Translations under genes and position numbers: made by a program
NCBI RefSeq assembly: GCF_958453765.1
Contig: NZ_CAUDZA010000004.1
Span: 1-64,000 of the forward strand
Source of the DNA: Phascolarctobacterium_A succinatutens_B
Lineage (GTDB): Bacteria; Bacillota; Negativicutes; Acidaminococcales; Acidaminococcaceae
Reading direction: 5' to 3'
Length of the DNA: 64,000 bases
In this document: piece by piece, positions 31,367 to 38,996 of the stretch
Layout: each line of letters opens with the position of its first letter
Position numbering within the stretch: position 1 is the first letter of the stretch
The notes under the pieces: model-generated
Seen by the model: only the letters and a program-made list of their open reading frames with translations
What the model was told of the DNA's origin: nothing
The model's database searches: none

Positions 31367-33541
31367 ATGTTAAAGGATTTTAGCAATCTTTCTTTAAAAA
31401 TATCATACGATTCCGGTAAAGATAATGTCTTAAGGGACTTTTATATTCCTGTATTATCTACAGCAAACAGATATGACCGTATTGCCGGATTTTTTTCATC
31501 AAGTACTTTGGCTGTAGCTGCAAGAGGTATGGAGGCCTTTATTGAAAACGGTGGAACAATGCGCCTTGTAACTTGTCCCAGGTTAAGCAGTTCTGATGTT
31601 GAAGCAATGAAAGGTTCTATTGATAGCTTGGATTCGGTAATCTATAAGAATTTTATTCATTCATATGAGGATATAACTGATAAATTTGAACTTGATCATG
31701 TTAAAGCCTTGGGATGGATGATTGCTAATAATCTTTTGACAATAAAAATTGCTGTTGTTCGCAATAATTCTGGGGTATGCAACAGTGATGAAATTGAACG
31801 TTTGGGAATAATGCATCAGAAAGTAGGGGTGTTGTATGACCAAGCTGGGAATGCACTTTCTTTTAGTGGCTCCAATAATGAATCTGCCAGCGGATGGATG
31901 GCTAATACTGAGGAATTTAAAGTGTTTTGTAGTTGGCAAGGTGCATTGCCTTATATAGAAGCTGATAAAGAACGTTTTGACAGCTTTTGGGGAGGCCGGC
32001 GTTTTGATGTTGAGGTTAAAGATATACCAGAGGCAATAAAGGAAAAGCTGATAGTTGAAAGTAAAGATTTTAAACCTGAACATATAGCAACTAAAAAATA
32101 TTTTTCTACTGTAACTGATAAACCAAAGCCAAAACAGAAACTCGAGTTGTTCTATTATCAAAAGAATGCGCTGGATATGTGGCAAGAAAATAATCGCTCA
32201 TTGCTCTTGCAGATGGCTACTGGTACAGGTAAGACGAGGACTGCTATCGGTTGTCTTGATAAAGCATTAAAGGATACTAAGCATCTTTTGGTAATAATAG
32301 CCTGCCCGCAGGTTACTTTATCTGACCAGTGGAAACGAGATATTGATTCTTTGGATATTGATATAACGCACAGTATATCATTAAATGGCAATGTGAAAAA
32401 CTGGCAGACCATATTCAATCGAGAGATGCTGAAGCTTAAATTAGGGCAGTATAAGCATCTGGTAGTATATACTACGCACCAGATTTGTTCATCAGCTAAA
32501 TTTCTTGAGATCATTACATCTCAGAAATTCAGTAGTGTTACTAAATTTCTTGAGATCATTACATCTCAGAAATTCAGTAGTGTTACTAAATTCTTGATAG
32601 GTGATGAAGTTCACGGTATGGGTGCTGATAAAACCAGAAATGGTCTTATTGATGAATATACTTATAGACTTGGCTTAAGTGCAACTCCGCAACGTTGGTT
32701 TGATGATGCTGGCAGTAAACTTATTGAGGAGTATTTTGGCGGCAAGTCTTTTGAATTTACAATTCATGATGCTTTAACAGAAATTAATCCTATAACTAAA
32801 AAGAATTTTCTGGTTAAGTTTGATTATGAGCCATGCTTTGTTTCTCTTACAGATAATGAAATCGAAGAATATAAAAAGCTTACAGAGAAAATTATTAAGT
32901 CTAAGCGTTACATGGATGATAAAGATACATATCTGCAGATATTAAGATTTAAACGTGCGGATATTGAGAAAAATGCTGTTGCCAAGTACGACGAGCTCGA
33001 AAGAATCCTTGATAACCTTGGCAACGACATAAGCAATATGATTATATTTGTTTCTGATGCCCAGATTGACAATGTTGTCCAAACACTAGGAAAGCGCGGG
33101 ATATCAACAACTAAGTTTACGCAGGAGCAAGGCACTGCACCTATGGCAAAATATGGTGGGCTTTCAGAACGTGATTATATTATAAGTAAATTCAAGTCTA
33201 AGGATTATCAGGTGCTTGTCGCCATAAAATGTTTAGACGAAGGCATAGACATTCCTTCAGCCGACACAGCTATTATTATGGCTTCCAGCACTAATCCCAG
33301 AGAATATGTGCAGCGTATAGGACGTATTATCCGTCAGGCACCCAATAAGTATTCTGCCCGTATCTATGATATGATTTTAGAACCTGATTATTATAGGCTT
33401 GGTGATGACAAACTTGCTGCTGTCGAACGACGGATTTTTGAAAAAGAAATGGTTAGGGTAAAAGACTTGTCACAGGATGCAGCTAATAGTGTTACCGTAT
33501 TGACAAAGGTTTACAAGGTTTTGGAGGAAAGCAAATTATGA
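31367..33541 (+). CDS. PLD-nuclease / SF2 DEAD-like helicase fusion
   Basis: A 724-residue protein. The N-terminus (about 30-200) is a phospholipase-D-like domain with one HKD motif, HQKVGVLYD...FSGSNNES (about 153-175). The C-terminus is an SF2 helicase: Walker A MATGTGKTR (about 283-291), motif II GDEVHG (about 410), SATPQRW (motif III, about 436), and QRIGRIIRQ (motif VI, about 651). Similar PLD-helicase fusions serve as restriction factors near DNA phosphorothioation (Dnd) genes. An exact 45-nt tandem duplication lies just before motif II. Start ATG 31367 follows GGGTG; the in-frame TTG at 31361 is too close. The stop overlaps the next gene by four bases. Confidence 0.82.
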   Translation: MLKDFSNLSLKISYDSGKDNVLRDFYIPVLSTANRYDRIAGFFSSSTLAVAARGMEAFIENGGTMRLVTCPRLSSSDVEAMKGSIDSLDSVIYKNFIHSYEDITDKFELDHVKALGWMIANNLLTIKIAVVRNNSGVCNSDEIERLGIMHQKVGVLYDQAGNALSFSGSNNESASGWMANTEEFKVFCSWQGALPYIEADKERFDSFWGGRRFDVEVKDIPEAIKEKLIVESKDFKPEHIATKKYFSTVTDKPKPKQKLELFYYQKNALDMWQENNRSLLLQMATGTGKTRTAIGCLDKALKDTKHLLVIIACPQVTLSDQWKRDIDSLDIDITHSISLNGNVKNWQTIFNREMLKLKLGQYKHLVVYTTHQICSSAKFLEIITSQKFSSVTKFLEIITSQKFSSVTKFLIGDEVHGMGADKTRNGLIDEYTYRLGLSATPQRWFDDAGSKLIEEYFGGKSFEFTIHDALTEINPITKKNFLVKFDYEPCFVSLTDNEIEEYKKLTEKIIKSKRYMDDKDTYLQILRFKRADIEKNAVAKYDELERILDNLGNDISNMIIFVSDAQIDNVVQTLGKRGISTTKFTQEQGTAPMAKYGGLSERDYIISKFKSKDYQVLVAIKCLDEGIDIPSADTAIIMASSTNPREYVQRIGRIIRQAPNKYSARIYDMILEPDYYRLGDDKLAAVERRIFEKEMVRVKDLSQDAANSVTVLTKVYKVLEESKL
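32496..32592 (+). repeat. In-frame 45-bp tandem duplication inside the helicase gene
   Basis: The 45-nt unit starting CTAAATTTCTTGAGATC at 32496 is repeated exactly from 32541, and a third partial copy (CTAAATT) begins at 32586. It adds 15 residues (FLEIITSQKFSSVTK twice) just before the DEVH box. Perfect identity implies a recent event; the reading frame is kept. Confidence 0.95.
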
Positions 33542-33702
33542 AAATGAATCCTGCTATAAAAGATAAGGTTGAAAAATATAGTAATGGGAACAAACAGATT
33601 GCCAAATTCTTGCTTGATATTATAAAGCACGAAACAGAAGGTGGACAGTATTCAAAGCAATACAGAAAACTCGTTGAAAACGCTGTAGATAAAGGGGAGT
33701 AA
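33538..33702 (+). CDS. 54-residue operon protein, unknown
   Basis: A short charged, helical protein beginning MKMNPAIKDKVEKYS and ending LVENAVDKGE. Its start overlaps the helicase stop (ATGA at 33538-33541), and its stop is 4 nt before the ATPase gene, so it is translated between the two largest proteins of the operon. The coupling, the codon use shared with its neighbours and the GGGGAG at its 3' end, which serves the next gene, support it as a real gene. I see no known motif. A small subunit or adaptor of the helicase-ATPase pair is a reasonable guess, comparable in size with the small partners in Dnd-like loci. Confidence 0.7.
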   Translation: MKMNPAIKDKVEKYSNGNKQIAKFLLDIIKHETEGGQYSKQYRKLVENAVDKGE

Positions 33703-33706
33703 ATTT

Positions 33707-35701
33707 ATGCGACTCATATCTGTTAAAACACATAATTTCAGACAATATAAGGATTTAGAGCTGACTTTTCCGAAAAATGGCAGCTATGATATCCATATCT
33801 TAGAAGCTTCTAACGGCGTAGGAAAGACCAATTTTCTTAATGCCATCAACTGGTGTCTCTATGGTGACGAACCTCATAAATCCGGAATCTTTCAACGTGA
33901 TGACATTCACGAAACGAAAGACGATTCCAACAGCCTGCCTTTATATAACATTGAGGTTATGCAAGAATTAAAAGAAACAGGCGCAAGTTTTTGCTTAGTT
34001 AAAGTAATTGTAGAACTGGATATTGATGGTGAAAAATATACATTTACTCGCGAACAGTCTTTTAAAGTAGATAATGGAGTTCCTTTCGGCCAGGAGAAAA
34101 GAACATGTAGCAGATTAACTTCGTTTGGTAATACAGAGTTTTTGCAGGAAGATGATATATATACGAAATTACAAACGGTTTTACCTAAAGATATCAGGGA
34201 ATATTTTTACTTCGATGGTGAACAGCTTTTAACTTACTTCCGTGATAGCAAACGCAGAAATGTTAGAGATAATGTTTATACAATTGCTCAAATCAATATC
34301 CTTGATACAGTCAAGAAACATTTGAAATCTACAAAGGACTATTACAAGAATGAATACTTGAAAAAAGATCCTAAGCTCTCGGATAAAGAAACAGAACTGA
34401 ATTCTGCTAAAGAAAATCGTGAAGCATTAAAATTAAAACTTGATCAAACTGTCTCTGAATTAAAGAAAGCAGAAAAAGAATTGGCAATAATTAATTCTGA
34501 TATAAATGGGCAAGAGTTTATTTCGGTTTACAACAACAACTATAATGATAAAAAGAAACTTTTACAGTCATATGAGGAAGACTTAAGCAGATTGTATTCT
34601 GAACGAGATAGATTTATTAGAGATTCAATAATCAATATTTTACTTTATCATAATAATAAATCTGTAACAGAGTACATAAACAATAGACAGGAAGAAGACG
34701 ATGCTTTCACTGATCTTCGTGATACTGATATTGAAGAAAGCATTGCTAATTGTGAATGTAAGCTTTGCAAACAGAAATTAGACAAAACCAAACTCCAAGT
34801 ATTGAAATTCTTACTGGAAAAAATTAAAGGCAATTCCTCTATGAAGAAAATTGCTGAACTTGCTCCATTAATAAGAAATTCTTTAGATATCAATGATTTC
34901 ACTTCTCGTAAAAATACATTGTTAAAGTCTATTGAAGATAAAAATTATGCAATCGAAGGAATCACAAAAGAAATTGACGAATTGGACGTTAAATTAAAAG
35001 AATTCGGTTCTAATGCAGTCGCAAATATAGCTGAATTAATACAAAAAAGAAAAGACTATGAAACCCTTTTAGAAAAGAAGAAAAAAGAGCAACATAATTT
35101 TTCGAGTCAGCTTGAAGATGTAAAAAATCAAGTTGCCAAATTAGAAATCGAATACAAAAAAGCGTTAAATTTAGCAGCAGAACAAGAATCATCTAAGAAA
35201 TACTGGGAATTTGCCAGTGAATCTTATGATGTTCTTAACAAGGTTATTAATGATTTGGCAGAAACCGGTAGAAACCGTATTGCAGAACGAACAGAAAAAC
35301 TTTTCGGAGAACTTATCTGGAAAAAAGATACCTATGGCAGAGTCGAACTTGCAGAAGATTATTCATTAAAGCTTTATCATAAGTATAATAACAAATCTTG
35401 TCTTGACAGTTGTTCTGCTTCAGAAACAGAACTTTTGGCTTTAGCATTCACCTTGGCTGTTCATGAAGTATCTGGTTATGATAGTTTTTTACTTATAGAC
35501 ACACCGGTAGGCAGGGTTTCTGATACTAACAGAAAGAATTTTGCTGAAGTGCTGCTGAAAATCAGCACCGAAAAACAAATCATTTTAGAAGTAACACCTT
35601 CCGAGTATTCTGATGAAATAAAGGACGTTTTGTCACAGCCGGAACTTTCAAGTTATGCTAGATTGTATTTAAAGAATAATTGTGTGTTTAAGGAGAATTG
35701 A
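33707..35701 (+). CDS. DndD/Rad50-like SMC-type ATPase
   Basis: A 664-residue ATPase. The N-terminus reads HNFRQYKDLEL, then the Walker A ASNGVGKTNFLNAINWCLYG (about 34-53), strongly reminiscent of DndD and RecF/Rad50 heads. A long charged coiled coil (about 210-540) is interrupted near 350 by a cysteine cluster NCECKLCKQK, a possible zinc hook. The C-terminal head has the signature CSASETELLALAF (about 567-579) and Walker B FLLIDTPVGR (about 595-604). DndD is the ATPase of phosphorothioate DNA modification, but dndB, dndC and dndE are not recognisable here. A GGGGAG site lies 4-9 nt upstream. It is 4 nt after the 54-residue gene and 1 nt before the last gene. Confidence 0.85.
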   Translation: MRLISVKTHNFRQYKDLELTFPKNGSYDIHILEASNGVGKTNFLNAINWCLYGDEPHKSGIFQRDDIHETKDDSNSLPLYNIEVMQELKETGASFCLVKVIVELDIDGEKYTFTREQSFKVDNGVPFGQEKRTCSRLTSFGNTEFLQEDDIYTKLQTVLPKDIREYFYFDGEQLLTYFRDSKRRNVRDNVYTIAQINILDTVKKHLKSTKDYYKNEYLKKDPKLSDKETELNSAKENREALKLKLDQTVSELKKAEKELAIINSDINGQEFISVYNNNYNDKKKLLQSYEEDLSRLYSERDRFIRDSIINILLYHNNKSVTEYINNRQEEDDAFTDLRDTDIEESIANCECKLCKQKLDKTKLQVLKFLLEKIKGNSSMKKIAELAPLIRNSLDINDFTSRKNTLLKSIEDKNYAIEGITKEIDELDVKLKEFGSNAVANIAELIQKRKDYETLLEKKKKEQHNFSSQLEDVKNQVAKLEIEYKKALNLAAEQESSKKYWEFASESYDVLNKVINDLAETGRNRIAERTEKLFGELIWKKDTYGRVELAEDYSLKLYHKYNNKSCLDSCSASETELLALAFTLAVHEVSGYDSFLLIDTPVGRVSDTNRKNFAEVLLKISTEKQIILEVTPSEYSDEIKDVLSQPELSSYARLYLKNNCVFKEN

Positions 35702-35702
35702 A

Positions 35703-36158
35703 ATGCTTGACAAAAACATTGGAGATAGTCCTTTTAACGTAGATATAAATAATCTTGAATCCATAATAGAGAACAAGATTAAAAAGCTTAATGTTTTGGG
35801 CTTAAATGAACAGGGAAACTGCAATATTTTTATGATTTGTCTTGCTTTAGGTGTTAATAAAGGTCTTCGTACACCACTCAAAAAGGTTAAAGGCTGGGTA
35901 CGACCGAGTGCATTTCCTAGAGATTACCTCGCTTATATTGATGCTGTGGCACTAAGGGAGCTTATACGTGACAACAAAGAAAATCTTATAACCTCAACTG
36001 ATGAGGTTCATAAGATTGCAGAAGAGTATGTTAATACCGGCTTGCTTATTATCGACGAAATTATTCCTGATGTACGTCTTGCTGATACCGAAACTATTGC
36101 ATACGAGCTTTTAAGTAAAGTTTGCGATGTATATGATAAGATTTCAGACGATAGATAG
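35703..36158 (+). CDS. Last gene of the defence-like operon, unknown
   Basis: A 151-residue soluble protein that I cannot assign. It contains a conserved-looking core NIFMICLALGVNKGLRTPL (about 39-57) followed by WVRPSAFPRDYLAYIDAVAL (about 64-83), and is otherwise helical and acidic. The arrangement (small protein right after a DndD-like ATPase, 1-nt gap) recalls DndE, but I see no sequence similarity that I would trust. AAGGAG lies 7 nt before ATG 35703. The operon probably ends here; no strong hairpin follows, only a T-rich stretch at 36160-36170. Confidence 0.65.
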   Translation: MLDKNIGDSPFNVDINNLESIIENKIKKLNVLGLNEQGNCNIFMICLALGVNKGLRTPLKKVKGWVRPSAFPRDYLAYIDAVALRELIRDNKENLITSTDEVHKIAEEYVNTGLLIIDEIIPDVRLADTETIAYELLSKVCDVYDKISDDR

Positions 36159-36185
36159 ACTTTTTTTAGAAAGGAATCATTTATT

Positions 36186-36515
36186 TTGAAAAAGATTGTT
36201 TTGTTGACTTTAATTATACTTCTATGCTCAGTTTCTGTAGCTTTTGGTTATGTAATAGGGAACAGTAATTTGCCTTTAAGCGATTATCCTGATTTTGACA
36301 GATATCGTTACAAAAAGCCAACGGCGCCTTATTCTCGTAATCAGTATGATGATTCCAGATATAGAAGTGAAGTAGAAAATTATATTCAAGATGCAAGAAA
36401 TTATGTTGAAGCTGCAGATAATGATATAGAACGCATTATTGAAGCTAAACAAGAGGCTATTGCATCAGCAAATGAAGCTGTAGATGATTATAACAGATAT
36501 GTTAGAGGGTACTGA
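36186..36515 (+). CDS. Small exported Tyr/Arg-rich protein
   Basis: A 109-residue protein with a clear signal peptide (KKIVLLTLIILLCSVSVAFG, cleavage near residue 21). The mature part is rich in Tyr, Arg and Asp (DFDRYRYKKP, then DDSRYRSEVENY) and ends in a helix with evenly spaced acidic and Ala residues. No lipobox is seen. The start is TTG 36186, preceded by AGAAAGGAA; no ATG fits. It would be located in the periplasm or envelope. It lies 27 nt after the operon but differs in character, so membership in the system is doubtful. Confidence 0.65.
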   Translation: MKKIVLLTLIILLCSVSVAFGYVIGNSNLPLSDYPDFDRYRYKKPTAPYSRNQYDDSRYRSEVENYIQDARNYVEAADNDIERIIEAKQEAIASANEAVDDYNRYVRGY

Positions 36516-36642
36516 GTAGACTAAAAATAATTTTGTTTGAAAAACGATTTGGTGTCCATTAAAATAGTCTGATTATTTCTGTGGATTAATGTAGTATGCT
36601 TATTTAATAGATGTCTACAATGAATAATAGGAGTTGGTTTTA

Positions 36643-37125
36643 ATGCTAAAAATATTGTGTAGTTTCTTGTTGATGGTAGTAATACTTGGTATATCTATGA
36701 ATAAAGCAGAAGCTCATTCTAGTGCAAGTATATCTGCTGATGAGGGATTCTCTAGTTATAATGGTTGGGTTATGGCGGATATGACTATTAACGAATCAGG
36801 AATAGTAACTCCAGATGCATCATATTCAATGAGAATATACACTGCAATGGGATTAGTTCCTGTTGCATATTGTGCATCTGGAGGCAGTCATATGGGAACC
36901 TATTACACTTTTTTTGTTAATCCTCAGACAGGCTATTTAATGGTTGACCGTATAGGACCAGCTTCTCATGGCATGGTATTTAGTAGTCCCGATTTAAAGG
37001 CTTTTAGTAAAACGGGGCACCTTGTGAATGTAACTGATATGTCACCGCAACGAGAGTTGTATAGAAAAGCAATTAGTGTTGCAAAAACAGAATTTGATAA
37101 GTATCAGTCTATGATTAAAAAGTGA
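36643..37125 (+). CDS. Small secreted protein, unknown
   Basis: A 160-residue protein with a signal peptide (LKILCSFLLMVVILGISMNK, then AEA-H as the likely cleavage site near residue 25). The mature part carries an N-terminal stretch of Ser, Ala and Gly, a strand-rich middle (SYSMRIYTAMGLVPVAYC), and a short C-terminal helix. One Cys, no lipobox, and no known domain that I recognise. A TAGGAGT ribosome site precedes ATG 36643. Another 9-nt upstream TTG in the same frame is less likely. Expression could come from readthrough or from a weak AT-rich promoter in 36516-36620. Confidence 0.65.
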   Translation: MLKILCSFLLMVVILGISMNKAEAHSSASISADEGFSSYNGWVMADMTINESGIVTPDASYSMRIYTAMGLVPVAYCASGGSHMGTYYTFFVNPQTGYLMVDRIGPASHGMVFSSPDLKAFSKTGHLVNVTDMSPQRELYRKAISVAKTEFDKYQSMIKK

Positions 37126-37235
37126 ATATTCTGCTTAATGTTAATACTTTAATATAGAAATGGTGAAATAGATTATAGAAAAGCAATCAAACGATAAGCG
37201 GTTTCGGTATTTAGTTGTCAGATAGCAAAAGAATA

Positions 37236-37282
37236 AAACTCCTGCCATAGGCTGGCGTTGGCCAACTTATGACAGGAGTTTG
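37236..37282. terminator. Terminator between the secreted protein gene and the XRE gene
   Basis: AAACTCCTGCCATA pairs with TATGACAGGAGTTT (one mismatch), with a GGC...GCC sub-hairpin in the loop. On the minus strand a T-rich tract (TTTTATTCTTTT) follows, so its main use is to end the XRE operon. Confidence 0.75.
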
Positions 37283-37306
37283 TATTTGTTAATCCCAAAA
37301 ATAACC

Positions 37307-37519
37307 TTACTTATCTTCTTCCTCGAACTGAAAAATATATTCCACCGGCTTGCCAAACACCTTGGAGATATCCATAGCCAGCTTAAGCGAGGGATTGTAT
37401 TTTCCGTTTTCCAGATTGCCGATGGTTTCTCTCCTGACACCGACAAGCTCTGCAAGGTCACTTTGCTGCATTTTTCTTTCCTTGCGCAGTTCGTGGATTC
37501 TAGTTTTTAATATAGGCAT
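37307..37519 (-). CDS. XRE-family transcriptional regulator
   Basis: A 70-residue Cro/CI-type repressor. The helix-turn-helix is MQQSDLAELVGVRRETIGNL (residues 17-36), followed by the usual ENGKYNPSLKLAMDIS and an acidic C-terminus. It belongs to the short YozG/YvaO-like class that commonly pairs with a small membrane protein. Here the membrane partner is encoded 15 nt upstream in the same direction, and operator-like repeats lie before that gene. GAGGATGG is the ribosome site. Confidence 0.9.
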   Translation of the reverse strand: MPILKTRIHELRKERKMQQSDLAELVGVRRETIGNLENGKYNPSLKLAMDISKVFGKPVEYIFQFEEEDK

Positions 37520-37534
37520 TTTGCACCATCCTCA

Positions 37535-37918
37535 TTATTCACGTTCAAATTGTAGGAAAAAGTACCCATAAAGTGTTAAGCTGATGCCAAGAATAATTCT
37601 AAGTATGGTATCAGTATCAACGGTAATATTGATTAAAACCATAATGAAGAGAAGGGCGCTGATTAAGCTCAATGTCAGCATTAAAGAACGGTAAGCAGCC
37701 CGGTGAAGGTTATCAAGAGCACGTTCATCATCAATGTCAGATTTAAGAAAAAATGTCAGCAGAAGTCCTAATACTGCTACTAAATTTAATAATGTGCTGC
37801 TCATGCTTAAATATATGTTGCCGGATTTGATAAATAGTGCCATAAGGACAAAGCTGGCTCCGAAAAAAATATTGGCATAACCATATTTTTGCTTGAGTGT
37901 TAATCTGAAATTCTTCAT
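37535..37918 (-). CDS. Four-helix membrane protein, DUF2178/DUF3796-like
   Basis: A 127-residue protein with four predicted membrane helices (about 12-30, 38-58, 80-97, 102-120) and a conserved cytoplasmic loop SDIDDERALDNLHRAA between helices two and three, as in the DUF2178/DUF3796 families that sit next to small XRE regulators. Its function is unknown; it may sense an envelope state or titrate the regulator. ATG 37918 has TGGAGG upstream at good spacing; an in-frame ATG 15 nt earlier overlaps that site. It is cotranscribed with the XRE gene. Confidence 0.75.
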   Translation of the reverse strand: MKNFRLTLKQKYGYANIFFGASFVLMALFIKSGNIYLSMSSTLLNLVAVLGLLLTFFLKSDIDDERALDNLHRAAYRSLMLTLSLISALLFIMVLINITVDTDTILRIILGISLTLYGYFFLQFERE

Positions 37919-37934
37919 TTTTAATGCCTCCAAT

Positions 37935-38012
37935 GCGATATATTTCTAACATATGCTGAAATAATATCACATAATTTGCTCGTAGTCAAGAAAAATGTGA
38001 GAAATATATCAC
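37935..38012. promoter_or_regulatory. Triple operator-like element before the XRE operon
   Basis: GAAATATATCAC (38001-38012), GAAATAATATCAC (37958-37970) and the inverted GCGATATATTTC (37935-37946) are close variants of one sequence, all within 80 nt upstream of the minus-strand operon. They are good candidates for sites bound by its XRE regulator. Confidence 0.5.
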
Positions 38013-38116
38013 TTGGGGATGCTCACAGGATTTACATGAGTAAAGACAGTGAAGAATATTAACATAGTTTTTGAAGATATGCAAAATATGCTTTTGGATT
38101 TTACCATCTTGACTAC

Positions 38117-38199
38117 TGCAAAAACTTTTCAAAATAAAAAGTTTCTGCACTTGAGTGCAAAAACTCTCAAAAAAATAAAGTTTTTGCATTTCAATGCAT
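38117..38199. repeat. Two tandem hairpins with a shared sequence
   Basis: TGCAAAAACTTTT (38117-38129) pairs with AAAAGTTTCTGCA (38137-38149), and TGCAAAAACT (38156-38165) pairs perfectly with AGTTTTTGCA (38179-38188). A further short palindrome TGCAT-TTCA-ATGCA follows. The region 38013-38212 has no gene. Confidence 0.7.
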
Positions 38200-38212
38200 G
38201 AAGTCCATCATA

Positions 38213-38255
38213 AAGCATAAAGAAAACCCCTCTGTAGGCAATGCCTTTAGAGGGG
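38213..38255 (-). terminator. Terminator of the DUF4160 gene pair
   Basis: On the minus strand CCCCTCT (38255-38249) pairs with AGAGGGG (38233-38227), then TTTTCTTT. A GGCATTGCC sub-hairpin occupies the loop. Confidence 0.85.
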
Positions 38256-38280
38256 GAGAATACTACTTACTATTCTAATC

Positions 38281-38553
38281 TTATTTTTTTACTTTGCCTT
38301 CGCCAAAAACACTAATCCATTGAGCTATAATACGCTCGCGATTCAGTAAAATATATTTCCTGATTTGGCGAATCTCATTATCCGGAATTTTTCCGTTATT
38401 ATTGGCTAATTCTGCTCCATCACTGGTAATCCAAAACTTGGTGGCATTAGGTGTTTGAGTACCTTTTGCAACATGAACATGTATTGGCTCCATGTTTTCA
38501 TTAGCCCAAAAATAAAACACATACCCTAAGAAACCTGCTAATATTTTAGGCAA
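38281..38553 (-). CDS. DUF4160 family protein
   Basis: A 90-residue protein with the DUF4160 signature: PKILAGFLGYVFYFWANENMEP, split here as PKILAGFLGYVFYF and NENMEPIHVHV, which carries the HVHV motif (residues 29-33), then KFWITSDGAELANN. Such proteins are usually found next to a second small protein and are suspected toxin-antitoxin or stress pairs. The start is TTG 38553, placed after AAAGGAGA; a longer upstream extension would run through the neighbouring gene and is rejected. It overlaps that gene by 8 nt, so the two are coupled. Confidence 0.75.
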   Translation of the reverse strand: MPKILAGFLGYVFYFWANENMEPIHVHVAKGTQTPNATKFWITSDGAELANNNGKIPDNEIRQIRKYILLNRERIIAQWISVFGEGKVKK

Positions 38554-38821
38554 TTTGCTTACTCTCCTTTGCCATTTCCCACATAAGTAAAAGATTATCC
38601 GCTGCGAAGCTCTCAATCCAATAAAGCTCGTCCTCACTAAAGCCAAAAGCCTTGATAAACTTTTTGTCAGGCATAATGATTTCAGCGAAATCAAAACCAT
38701 TATTATTGTTGGGCCGTTCAAATCTTACGCAAATATATTCCTTGTATTCTTCATCTATAATGTCGCTGGTAGTGACTGTAATGCCGTTGAACATGCAGTA
38801 GTAATGCTTGTTGGTACACAT
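38546..38821 (-). CDS. Partner protein of DUF4160, unknown
   Basis: A 91-residue acidic protein (MCTNKHYYCMFNGI at the start, SFAADNLLLMWEMAKESK at the end) with alternating strands and a C-terminal helix. In other genomes DUF4160 is often followed or preceded by a DUF2442 protein; this one occupies that place, but I do not see the DUF2442 motif clearly. AAAGGAGT lies well spaced before ATG 38821. It is translated first, and its end overlaps the DUF4160 start. Confidence 0.65.
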   Translation of the reverse strand: MCTNKHYYCMFNGITVTTSDIIDEEYKEYICVRFERPNNNNGFDFAEIIMPDKKFIKAFGFSEDELYWIESFAADNLLLMWEMAKESKQIA

Positions 38822-38996
38822 AGACGCACAACTCCTTTCAATGAGCTTATTTAATTATATTATAGCGTAGCAGGGGTGAATAGTAAATAGAAGAATACCC
38901 CCACATCCCCTCCACACTTAATTCACAATAGTTTTATATTTTCTTTTAGTAACCTATGCTATAATATGCTTAGAAAGTGAAAATGAGGTGATTATC

